Below, piece after piece: positions 30,341 to 40,720 of a stretch of 64,000 bases of DNA. Numbering within the stretch: the stretch's first letter is position 1; each line of letters opens with the position of its first letter. Both the position numbers and the translations under genes were made by a program. The notes beneath the pieces are model-generated. The model was not told the DNA's origin, made no database searches, and saw only the letters and a program-made list of their open reading frames with translations. The stretch lies in contig NC_059415.1 in NCBI RefSeq assembly GCF_905220565.1, forward strand, positions 9,476,501 through 9,540,500. The letters are read 5' to 3'. Source of the DNA: Melitaea cinxia (taxonomy: Eukaryota; Arthropoda; Insecta; Lepidoptera; Nymphalidae).

Positions 30341-31318
30341 CGGCCGAACCCAATATTCAATCTAAAGATAGAGATAGGTAGTTATCATCGACTGCTAATA
30401 ACTAACTATCTATCCTTTGTAGTTGTCCCAATAATTCGCATAGGGGACTACTATCTCCAGTTAGCTGTAGATAGACCGGCTACCTGAGCTCTTCCTTACA
30501 TTCCAGTAAACGCAGCGTCACAGACGGCCTCAGTTATGTTACACAGATGTTTTGTAGTATTTAAATTTGTCATACAAATTTTATTCATATTAAAGTTATC
30601 TTGTTTTATAAAAATATGGACAAATTAATTTTTACACAGACTTTTTAATTTATAATAAATGATATTATTTTAATATGGAATCCATGGTAAATCTAGTAAC
30701 GGAACGTTTTAACACGACACGAAAAGACGCTACGACGCCATTACGCTTTATTGAATCGTTGTTTCGTTTGAATTTGTATAATTTTTTTACAAATCAAAAT
30801 TCAAATTATACAAATCATTGCAAATTATAGGTACAATCATTCACCAAATTGTTTGTTTTATTCACAAGATGAGTAAAGTAAGTATTATTTCACAAGAAAC
30901 ATATTATTTTTATTCAATTAATTGTTGCAAAAGAGCAATATCATTTGAACTGCTACTTGAACTTGAGTCTGCCATTATTTTTCACTCGAAATTAATTTTA
31001 TTTTAAACAAAGAAAATACTTTTTCAATTAATAAATCTTAGTTATCCCCCGAAAACTATAGATCGGATATTGTTGTTACTAAAGATAACCAACGTTACTG
31101 ACAGATAGAACTCTATTATTATTGGGACGCTTACACTGTCATTTTCATACGAACTGTTATCTCTAGTAAGCTATCCTCCCTCTCGTCGATAGACAGCTTT
31201 GAAGGATAAGATTGCCTATCGTCGACAAGTTTATTGGGACAGTAAAATGAATGATAGATAGATATTTCTGTCTCTAGTAGGACATAACCAGAGATAGATT
31301 GAATATTGGGTTCGGCCG
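30341..31318. mobile_element. MITE with TTA target duplication (PIF/Harbinger-like)
   Basis: The ends are inverted repeats of at least 23 bp: CGGCCGAACCCAATATTCAA at 30341 and its complement ending at 31318. TTA flanks both ends, and 3-bp TWA duplications are typical of PIF/Harbinger elements. Subterminal parts (CTATCCTTT and GACAGTTCG-like pieces) are also partly inverted. No transposase is seen in 978 bp. Confidence 0.65.
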
Positions 31319-31415
31319 TTAATCAAACTTATTCTTATAAGAAACGCACCTAGTGTGCTATATATCTATAGTTTAAATTTGTATGCGTCATCATCATCAT
31401 CATTCACAAATGTAC

Positions 31416-32100
31416 ATTTTGTGAATTTTAATCTGAGACCCTCTTTTTTATTGCTTCCAAAACCTGTGATGTATGGTTTATATGCGCAGAATAAGATTTA
31501 GAGTATATCAGAATGTCATCAATAAAATTTACTGTAAAATCTGTTAATTTGTGCTTTCTTAGTCAACTACTTAATATTCTTTGAAAAATAGCTGAAGAGG
31601 TCTTCAAACCAAAAGGTAAGCATGTCCATTGATCACCTTCCTGTGTTACAAAAGCTGTTTTTTTTTTCTATCTTTGATTCGCAAGGGAATAGACCAGAAT
31701 GCAGAGTTTATATTAAATGTTGAAAAGTACTTCCAGTTTCTGGTTTTTATCACTAAGTCCTCGATTAATGGAAACGGTTGAGCCTGCGGTACCACTATTT
31801 TATTTAAATCTCTGAAATCAATACACAATCTGGTTTTTCTATTGTCTTCTTTTTTGTAAGCTAAGTTTACCGGTGCTGCAAATGGACTGTATGATTCCTC
31901 TATCAGATCTCTTTCTAGTAATTTTCTTACTTGTTCTTCTATTTCTAACTTACCCTCTATTGAACATTTGTATAGCCTTTTACCACAGTATTTGTCCACT
32001 GTCAGATCAATGCGTGCCTCGTAGTCTTTTACTGTTCCAATGTCATATTTATTTTTTGCAAAGCTTGATTTATATTTATCAATCACTTTATTTATTTCAG
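31416..32100 (-). pseudogene. Gypsy-like LTR retrotransposon reverse transcriptase fragment
   Basis: The minus strand reads DLIEESYSPFAAPVNLAYKK, RLCIDFRDLNKIVVPQAQPF and FSTFNINSAFWSIPL, then after a frameshift GLKTSSAIFQRIL and FIDDILIYS, the catalytic RT motif in its F-I-D-D form. No LTRs, protease or integrase are found, so this is an isolated remnant. It ends at a (GAT)n run near 32122. Confidence 0.75.
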
Positions 32101-32202
32101 ATTTTTATTGATTATTTATCTGATGATGATGATGATGTCTAAAATAATAATAAAAAATGTTTTTTAGTTGGATAACGAAAGATCAATAATTGTTAGTAAT
32201 AA

Positions 32203-32515
32203 TAATTGTGTTTGCTACCAAACGAAAAAAAACCGACTTCAATTACGTCAACAAGTAATACAACGTAAGTGGGCGAAAAAAATTAACAAACGCACTAGTC
32301 GCCACTACGATTTTTGAAGATACCTCTCGATTTCTCTAGGATGCCATCATCATATCCTGGTTTCTTTATCATGGACCACCCTTCGGATACCCCCTTAATT
32401 CTAATAAAAAAAGAATCAGCAAAATCGGTTCATAAATGACGAAGTTACCAGCAAACACACATAAAAAAATATATACGTCGAATTGCGAAACCTGCTCCTT
32501 TTTTGAAGTCGCTTG
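32203..32515 (+). repeat. CCGACTTC / GAAGTCGC dispersed element
   Basis: It opens TGTTTGCTACCAAACG and AACCGACTTCAATTACG and closes TCCTTTTTTGAAGTCGC, matching the family amplified at 14345-16215. Confidence 0.6.
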
Positions 32516-32788
32516 AAAACAAAAGATAAAAGTAATAAAAATAAAAATAAAAATAAAAATAGATAAAAAAGTGTATGTGTGTGTGTACTTATGTAGGTAT
32601 GCACACACTTCACTTCATTGGCTAGCTAACTTCACGTTGCTAACTTTTTCGTTGACTAGCTAACTTCAGGATGTCGCTATTTTGTGACGATATGCGCGCG
32701 CATCGTAAAAATTTACTCTTATCAATTATCCCTAACGCGCCAAAAGACGTATAACTTTAAAAGATAAAATAATAATAATAATAATAAT

Positions 32789-33003
32789 CTAATATATAAA
32801 ATTCTCGTGTCATGGTCTTAAAAATTGAACTTCTCCGAAACGGCTTGACCGATTTTAATAAAATTTTGTGGGCATATCGGGTAGGTCTGAGAATCGGCCA
32901 ACATCTATTTTTCATACCCCTAAGTTATAAGGTGGGGGGGGGGGGATTAAGCGGGTTAATAAGATATATGGCAAAGCAACGTTTGCGGGGTCAGCTAGTA
33001 ATA
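32789..33003 (+). mobile_element. Nonautonomous Helitron-like element, second family, copy 1
   Basis: TCTAATATATAAAATTCTCG at the 5' end and GGGGTCAGCTAGT at the 3' end, with a TC start and CTAG-T end as in Helitrons. A close copy is at 50976-51183. A G run (32936-32945) interrupts the middle. Confidence 0.6.
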
Positions 33004-33743
33004 ATATAAATCTTCATAGGTATATAAAGTGTAGGTAGTAAGAATTTGAATATTAATTTTAAATATCTACTAGAATAATCCTTTTGACTACAGACTCAAC
33101 AAGTTACAAAACAAAACTAGCTTTAAAATATAACATAAGTACATTACACAGTACACTCCAATGACCGTATTCCAACAATATGACGCGTGTTCATCAAATA
33201 CGTGCACAGAGGTATGCACTGATACAATTTCCCCTCAATCTGGACACAAAGGGAATCCAGACCAGTGACGATATAATTTCAGTGCAGTGGCTAACCGATT
33301 AATATTGTTTATAAATCATGCCGAATTGATCATTAGCGCAATCCGATGGTCACGCATTTAGCGTCTTAATGTAGTCGATTTATGGGGTATCTATATTTTG
33401 TTTACTCGTCTATAGTGAGTAGTGCACTTCTTATTTTATTATGGTAAAATAAGTAAGTGTGTGTATTCGATTTGATTAGGTTTTTACCTATATTTTGATC
33501 AATATGATTAAAATAAAAAAGTTGACTAACATTATATCTTACATTTGAAACTAGGTAATAAAAAATTATTATGATGCACAAATATTCTACTTCTGATATT
33601 TCAGGCGTCCAAGGGTATCCGCTTACCACCAGCTGGAAACGTATGCTTGTTTGGCCTCTCTGAATCATAAGAAGAAGAAAAAATTGTGATTTCATGTTTA
33701 TAAAGGAAACGTTACCAAACGTGATAGGCAGAACATTATAGCT

Positions 33744-34023
33744 TTTTTTATACCACTGGGTCGACAAACATGCGTACGGCTCACCTGATGGTAAGAGATT
33801 ACCGTAGCTTATGACGCCTGCAACACCAGAAGCATCCCAAGCGCGTTGCCGAGCCAATCCCCAATCCCCCCCAGGAGCTCTGGTCACCTTACTCACCAAC
33901 AGGAACACAATACTGCTTGAAAAAAGTATTATTTAGCTGTGATCTTCTGTAAGGTCGAGGTACTACCCCAGTCGGGCTGCTCCATATTTTGAGTAGGAAA
34001 TTCCTGCTGTGCCCTACCTCAGT
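33744..34023 (-). mobile_element. Family A non-LTR 3' end, near complete
   Basis: On the minus strand it runs from CTGAGGTAGGGCACAGCAGG to GTGAGCCGTACGCATGTTTG and a terminal run of A. The last part resembles 3' ends of Bombyx BMC1/Jockey-type elements. Confidence 0.65.
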
Positions 34024-34146
34024 TATTAAATTTTTAACTCTAGTAGCTATAGTCAAATGTAGATACTTATATCCTGTATGGTTATATAATATATGATATG
34101 ATGAATGTATATATGATATAAAAAAAGTTTGTGATGGCATATACCT

Positions 34147-34547
34147 ACATATCTAATACTATTAAACGAGCAATTCTTGGATATAGATATTTGAGGGGTG
34201 TGATTTTCATGAAATATAGTATGCGTGGATTTCGGGGGCGATAAATCGATATAGCTAGGATTCATTCTTAGAAAATGTCGTTTTACCCCTGTTTTTAGGC
34301 AATGAAAAAATGGCTACAATATCGTTAGAATACGACGCAATCGTCAATAAAGTTATAATAGCTAAGGGGATATTGGCCATCGATATATTTTTATTTAAAT
34401 AACCAGTTCATATTTTTTATTATTATGTCGGTAAAATCGGAAAATATTATTCATACGTTATCAATATGTAATTCGTATTTAAATATGATTTCCAAAAACA
34501 CGATTTACTAAAAATACCGAGCTAAGCTCGATCACCCAGGTACTATC
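34147..34547 (+). repeat. Dispersed repeat ending in a GAGCTAAGCTC hairpin
   Basis: It starts ATCTAATACTATTAAACGAG and ends CCGAGCTAAGCTCGATCACC. I know this arrangement from other butterfly sequences as a nonautonomous, possibly Helitron-like, repeat. Confidence 0.4.
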
Positions 34548-34630
34548 CCTGATAGGTAAAACATAATACGGAAAAGAAAGGCATGTCAGGCTCATAGTCT
34601 TGATTCTTGGGTCCTGTGTCACCTGTTATT

Positions 34631-34838
34631 ACCATCTGTAATATACCACTGCTGGCCATAGGCCTCCCATGTGAGAGAAGGACCAGAGTGTAATCCACCA
34701 CGCTGCTCCAATGCAGGTTGGCGGATATATTCGTTACTAAGAGTAACGATCGCTATCAGGTGTACATGATAACAACTGGGACCGACGGCTTAACGTGCTC
34801 TTCGAGCCACAGTGGGGAGACACACAAGGACTGCACAT
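34631..34838 (-). mobile_element. Family B SINE, partial
   Basis: CTGTAATATACCACTGCTGG through TAACGATCGCTATCAGGTG to GGACTGCACA, in reverse orientation. The tRNA-like head is missing. Confidence 0.65.
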
Positions 34839-34958
34839 AAGTTACGAATAGATATTAACAGCAGGGCGTAGTATAGGCTATTAGGACCAGTTTCACAGGT
34901 AGATTTTCATTTCTAGATTTAAAGGTAGCGAATAGGAATATCTCGTTAACAAAGTCAA

Positions 34959-35201
34959 CTGAGGTAGAGTATAGCAGAATTCACTACTCAAATCTGGGGC
35001 AGACACAGAAGATCACAGGTAAATAATACTGCTCGCAAACAGTGTTGTGTTCTTGTGGTAAGGTGACCAGAGCTCCTGGGAGGATTGGGGATACGGTCGG
35101 CAACGCGCTTGCGATGCTTCTGGTGTCGCCGATGTCTATAAGCTACGGTAATTGCTTACCATCAGGTGAGCCGTTTGTCGACCTACTTGTATAAAAAAAA
35201 T
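34959..35201 (+). mobile_element. Family A copy
   Basis: From CTGAGGTAGAGTATAGCAG to GTTTGTCGACCTACTTGTAT and a run of A, with several substitutions relative to the other copies. Confidence 0.65.
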
Positions 35202-35672
35202 ATAATAGCTGAAAATATCGAGAATGTCTTTATTGAACTTAAAAGAACAAAAAGTATGCTAGCCTTTTTATTAGCTTATTTTATTCGTGTTTCAAAGACG
35301 AAACATAAAATGATATTTAGCACAGCATTATGAAATATAATGATGGCAGAGATCAAATAATAGATCAAATTATGTTTTGACTAATTTTAAACCCTCAATG
35401 TATTGTTAATATATTATTATTATTATTGGGATCATGTTGATATAATAAGGAATAAGCTGTAAGTATGTTTATTAGAACATTTTAGCACTATTTGCTTTAA
35501 ATCTATGCAACATTTCACTCTAAAAATTTCTCTCGCCTTAGGTTGTGTATGTAAAAGATTAATTCCCTATACAATCAGAGTGCCTTTACTTGCTGTCTGT
35601 ATACCTACGTACTTTTGGTTTTCTTTTTTTACAGTTATTTCTTTTAGTTATTGTCTGTCTCTGTGTGTACTT

Positions 35673-36317
35673 ATATACAGAGTGTCCGGTAATTAATGGC
35701 TAACCCCGCAGGTGCTTATGGAGGGTCACAGGGCCAACCCAGAAAAAAATAAAAAATAAATATATCTGTAACGGTCTACGATTTATTAAAAAAAAAATAA
35801 GTACGAAATTCAATACCTTTGTTCAAACTTTTGGGCACTACGGCTGCATATTCAATAATAACGAATTGGATAATCGGCCTTGCTAACGCGCATTACCAAA
35901 TATTTCTAACCACAACTGTTTCTTTTTTTTAAATACTTAAAAATGAAAAATAGTGTATTCGATTTTTTTATGATAAAGTTTGAGCACCTGTGAAAAACCT
36001 GTCAAAAACATGCCTACTTCATGAAGTTTCTTAAATGGTATTTTACTCAATTGTTTTATTGTCAAATTACCGAGTTATTGCAACCTCTGTTTCTCTAGCT
36101 CTATTTTTCTTAAAACCAAAACAAATAATAAAATAAGAATTTTATTTCGAAAATCAGTGAAAGTGCCTTAAGGTATCGAATTTCGTACTTAATTTTTTTT
36201 TTAATAAATCCTAGACCGTTGCAGATAGATTTATATTTTATTTTTTTCTGGGTTGGCCCTGTGCCCCTCCATAAGCACCTGCGGGTTTATCCATTAATTA
36301 CCGGACATTCTGTATAT
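35673..36317. mobile_element. MITE with inverted repeats of about 145 bp
   Basis: AGTGTCCGGTAATTAATGG at 35681 and the reverse complement near 36285-36305 begin arms that stay similar through GGGTTGGCCCTGTG and CGAATTTCGTACTTA. The arms flank about 350 bp of AT-rich sequence. TATA lies at both outer edges and could be part of the target duplication. Confidence 0.7.
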
Positions 36318-36639
36318 GCATGATGTAGTACTGAATTATAATTATTATTTGGATACAATCAACTTAAAAAAAAATGTTATATCAAAGTAATTGCTTCGTA
36401 ATTCCGAATCGGTAGTAGCTTAACTTTTACAAATATAATAATTTATTTTTAAAGTTTTAATTTGTAAAAAGACGAATCGAAAGTGCTCTTGGAGCCTATT
36501 TGAATAAAGCTGTTTTTGTTGTTGATTTTGCTTATTTTGCTAGCAAAAAGTTAATTATAGGGATGTTATTATAAATACTAATATTAACAGATACATTTTT
36601 GATATCAATAAATAAATGTAATAATTATAATCTATTCTC

Positions 36640-36765
36640 GGCAAATTGTCTGTCAAATACCCAGTCCGCCATGACAGTCCAAACGTCACCTGTCCGTGAC
36701 ATCGCAGCGGGACGCGCGCGCCTCCTGCGGTGTCCATTATCCAATTTGTATCCATTGAACTGCGG
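36640..36765. other. GC-richer block of unknown role
   Basis: CAGTCCGCCATGACAGTCC and GGGACGCGCGCGCCTCCTGC stand out from the AT-rich surroundings. No coding evidence was seen. It may be a noncoding regulatory element or the edge of an old repeat. Confidence 0.25.
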
Positions 36766-37069
36766 AGATTAAAGTAATTGTTGATGACGTATCTATTATT
36801 ATTATATTTACTTAAGATATTACGTTGAGAGAGTAATTTTCTGGCCGTATGTGTGTTCCGCCTACGTATTTGTGATAAAGGGTTTTTATTAGGAAATTTT
36901 TTATTCGTCATTTATGTATTTATAACTTAAGCCCACGATCAGTGGAGGTACAGTCATAGTAGGTATAAGTAAAATTTGTAGAAAGTAAAGTAGTAGGTGA
37001 GTAAGTAAGTAGTTGGTGAGAAAAATAATGCCAGGTAAGTATGTTCTGTTTGTCAGAATCTTTCGGATC

Positions 37070-37165
37070 TAGTTGCACTAGCGAGTTTAGTACGCTATAA
37101 AGCCAGCTGTCGCGTGTTCTATTCTCATTTCGAACAGACTGATAGTTGCTTGAATTATACAACTA
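37070..37165 (+). repeat. Degenerate tRNA-like SINE head
   Basis: GTTGCACTAGCGAGTTTAG followed by TCGCGTGTTCTATTCTC resembles weak pol III boxes A and B. Confidence 0.3.
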
Positions 37166-37304
37166 TGTACGTATATTTTGTCTGTGTGTACAGACATATT
37201 TACTAAATATTATGAGTTGTCTTAAATTCATTTTGTTTCTTTATCTGTTTGGCATGAAAATTTACTGGGAGATAATGGGACTAGGCATTAAGTCCGTCTC
37301 TTAA

Positions 37305-37600
37305 GCTGACTTCAAAAAAAGGAGAAGGTTCTTAATTTGACCGTATTTTTTTGTGTTACTTCATAAATTTTTTTGTGGACCGATTTTGATGATTCTTTTT
37401 TTAATCGAATTTTGATGCTTGTCATGTGGTTTGTGTGCCATGGCTTTTGTATTATCTATAATAATAAGTATTTACTTGACTATTTAATAATCGACCTGCG
37501 TTGTATCTATCCCACAACTTATTACTCATATCTAACTATTTACTGGGTGTACCGATTTTGATGATTCTTTCTTTATTCGCAAAATGGTTGCTTGTAAGGT
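37305..37600 (-). repeat. GAAGTCGG element copy with internal duplication
   Basis: GACTTCAAAAAAAGGAGAAG at the start, then GACCGATTTTGATGATTC twice (about 37379 and 37549), showing partial tandem amplification as at 14345-16215. Confidence 0.5.
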
Positions 37601-38339
37601 ACCACTTAAATATAATTCAGATACTAGAAAGTAGAATTCGATGGTCAAAAAGAAAAATGTATCAAAAACTTTCAACTGTCGGATACTGTCATCTGTCAAA
37701 TAGCGTTATCCACAGCTGGTGAAACAGAACCTTAATCCTACAAATATCTTGCGTATTATGATACGAAAGATATTTGTAGGACTAGCATACCTACTAAGAA
37801 GAATCTTTATGTAAAGACACTACTTATTATTTCGTTAAGTTAGTATTTAATTATCTAAAGCTTTCATTTAGTAAGCGTCAATTAGCTTTCCCATTCTTAA
37901 AGAACGTCATGAGACACAGCTTACAGTCCATCAACAATCGTGCCTGTGAAGACTATGAAGTGATTGATGGGTTTAATGGCTTTCGGTTGTGCCGGAAAAG
38001 GATGAAAATCTCATCAAAATCTACTTGACAGTTACATTGACAATTGTTTTAAAAATAAAACAATGATACCTACTTGTTAGTTACAGATGTAGCATGCAAG
38101 GATTAAGTACTTCAACTTATTAAAATTGTTTTTAAGCATGTAACTTTATTTATTATATAATATAATTCAAAATATTTTCACGATAAAATAATTTGTCACA
38201 AAATATTTTTCAGACATTTTCACAAACACGCCACTTACCGCCATACCATTATAAAGAACCTAATTCCACAGATAATAATCGAGACCCGCTTAACGGGATG
38301 CAAAACAAAAGAAAATTCGAATAAAGAAATCAATCGCAA

Positions 38340-38640
38340 TCGAATCAAGAATTCGCAGACTACGGGTGCGAGCGAGACAGACATATGCAGAATGACATAT
38401 AAACAATAGAGACGGAAGTAGCGTTAATCCTATTGGCTTATACCGGGCGACGTTTGCCACGATTGGTCGCCGTGCTTTATTGAACTGTCACTGAAGACCG
38501 CGGTTAAGGGGTGAGCGGTAATTCGGGGGCAAATAGGGGGAGAAAAAGGTCTGGAAACTACCACCCTGTTAGGGGGAGGGAGTCGGGTGTTTCATAGAAC
38601 GGAGTTTGGCGATTGACTTGTGGGTAGTTTTTGGGGTTCC
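38340..38640. promoter_or_regulatory. GC-richer block with inverted CCAAT boxes
   Basis: Between the two divergent genes this block contains CTATTGGCTT and CGATTGGTCG (CCAAT boxes on the minus strand) and a G-rich stretch (GGGGGAGGG). It could be an alternative Hr51 promoter or a noncoding regulatory element. No gene was seen in it. Confidence 0.25.
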
Positions 38641-39287
38641 TTCAGGAATTGTAAGTGACTTTTAAATACTTAAATAGAATTGAAAAATCGGTTTGTAAAT
38701 ATTTAGTAACATTTCTTAAAGAAAAGTTTTCAGTATTTTTGATACCCAGAGACAAATAGGTGCCAAAAACCAAATTAATATAAGTAGGTGTAATGAACTA
38801 TAACTGTACCCAATGACTTGTAATAATCTAAAAAAAATACCTATTTAAAGTAAAGATATCCTAGTAAAAACCAAAATAGACCAACTATATTTTCAAGTGT
38901 TGCTTAATCAAATTTAATCTAAAATAACTTTGTTCAGATAGGCTTGAAGCCTCGTACTGTAGATTCTGCTGAGAAGAATTGGCAAGAGACCATCATAATT
39001 TACATAAAAACTTTAATTAAACGTGTCGTGTAAAAATTGAGACATCATAATTTTCTTCCATTTACATGTAAAAGAAAATAATATGTTTTGAATATAATTA
39101 TAACAATTGTATGATCGACTAAAGCTACCAATTACCTATTTTTCTTATTTTACAGTTCTAAGTATGTATATAATTTACCTAAAGAAAGAAAAAGCAACCA
39201 GAAAATATATAATTTAATTACATTAAGCTACACTTTGAATTACGTGAGTAATATTTTTATTGTTTTAGATATTTATTTATTTCTTGA

Positions 39288-39372
39288 TACTTTATTGCAC
39301 AATACATTTAAGAATTGTACAAAAGGCGGGCTTAGTGCTAAAAGCATTCTCTACCAGCCAACCTTTGATATT
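39288..39372 (+). repeat. Dispersed retroelement 3'-end fragment (family J), copy 2
   Basis: TACTTTATTGCACAATAC and AAAGGCGGGCTTAGTGC, as at 20820-20970. Confidence 0.4.
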
Positions 39373-39483
39373 GTTTAGTAGGTATCTTTGAAATTGAAAT
39401 GACAAACAGTTTGTGATTGGTTGACGGTTCGCGGGAAAATTGTTGACTTTTCCTCTCTGATTCCGCGTTTCGTGACACGCCAC

Positions 39484-39517
39484 GCCTTCGCGAATGTTCC
39501 CTACATTCGCGAAGGCT
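39484..39517. repeat. Perfect 14-bp hairpin
   Basis: GCCTTCGCGAATGT, a 5-nt loop TCCCT, and ACATTCGCGAAGGC. It sits about 1.1 kb before Hr51 exon 1 in unremarkable DNA. It could form a stable RNA stem or be a dimeric protein-binding site. Confidence 0.6.
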
Positions 39518-40084
39518 TGTCATTGGAGGGTAACCTTAGTTGTCGAGTTTTATGAAATAATATGTCAAATTATTAAAATGCCCACCGACATTACAACAAA
39601 ATTTATGATCCAGCTAGGTATGTATAAGTATAATTTATGTCATATATTCTATCAACTTGGCTCTACTGTTTCAACATGTTTTTTACTCCAAGAGTACATT
39701 ATTAATATAATTGCTACTTTACTTATGTCTTAACCTTTTACGTTTAGAATCTGTAATTAGTTACCTACGTAGTTATTTATATATGTGTATTCTAATTATT
39801 TTTTAAAAATGTAGATACAAAAAGAAATGAAAACGGAAAAACAAAAATTTAATTAAAATTAATAGGTACGTACCTACCTACCTATTCAAAACTTAAGAAA
39901 TATCGATTATTAAAAAGTGCATATAATATGAAAAATTTGTTAGCAGAAATTTCGAAACAAAAATGAGAATTTATATAGAATATTTTATATCTATTATTAA
40001 ACTAAGGTTTTAGTGCAATAAACTAAACTTCTTAAATACTTCAAAATTCAGTAAATGTAACAATATTAATATTCAAATAGAAAT

Positions 40085-40345
40085 AGCGAAATAGCAATAT
40101 AATTTCGCGGAGCGTCATTATTCTAAATGGCTGGGTGACGCAGCGGCGTAATGCCACAAATTAAAGCTTAAAATACGCTTAACAGCTGACCCAAAATCGA
40201 AGTCTCCCCCAGAGGGGGCCCGGGTCAAAAGCAACGGGGCGGAGTCTCGCCCCGCCTCCGACGCCAGTTGAGATCGAGTCAAAAGTGTCCCAGCCGTAGC
40301 GACACTAGCAACGTGCTCCCGAGCTTCGGAAATTATAAACGTCAA
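40085..40345 (+). promoter_or_regulatory. GC-rich segment upstream of Hr51, candidate promoter
   Basis: This roughly 260-bp block stands out from its AT-rich surroundings and ends about 315 bp before the Hr51 start codon. It contains two small hairpins (CCCCC-AGA-GGGGG at 40206-40218 and GGGGCG/CGCCCC at 40236-40253) and a GC-box-like GGGGCGGAG. No TATA box or initiator can be assigned with confidence. Confidence 0.35.
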
Positions 40346-40659
40346 AAGTGACATTTCCCGCGTTATCTATCTTAAATTGGGGTTTTTATAGTGTCCGGTT
40401 TTTTTTATTATTTTTTTGTGAGCTGTTAAAAACTTTTTTTTATCTTATATTAAAAAGTAGTATTCATTTAAATAATTGTATAGTATTTGACTGAAGTGTT
40501 AATCAATTTATGTCTTTTATTTCGGTGTAATTTTTACGATAGATTTTTTATTATTATTACATATACTAAAATCGCGACCACAAAAAATAATGTTTTAAAA
40601 GGGCTTTAATTGCGTTTCTAAGTTAAGTAAAATAAGGACTTTTCGAACTCCAAATTACA

Positions 40660-40720
40660 ATGGAAGTTGCACAAACTCCTTTGCAATTGACTCAGGACCA
40701 CCAAGAAGGACGAATGACAG
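40660..40720 (+). CDS. Hr51: Hr51 exon 1 (start codon, residues 1-21)
   Basis: The ATG has A at -3 and G at +4 and starts MEVAQTPLQLTQDHQEGRMT. The exon ends in phase 1 at ACAG/GTAACT, which fits exon 2. It was chosen because the frame and phase agree and because a GC-rich segment lies just upstream. Other first exons are possible. Confidence 0.62.

Noticed and set aside
33402..33908. 168-residue minus-strand open frame
   Set aside because: Its N-terminal part is the family A repeat read in reverse and the rest is AT-rich low-complexity sequence.
40118..40354. 78-residue minus-strand open frame upstream of Hr51
   Set aside because: It lies in a GC-rich candidate promoter, has no recognisable domain and no splice partner, and stop codons are rarer in GC-rich DNA.
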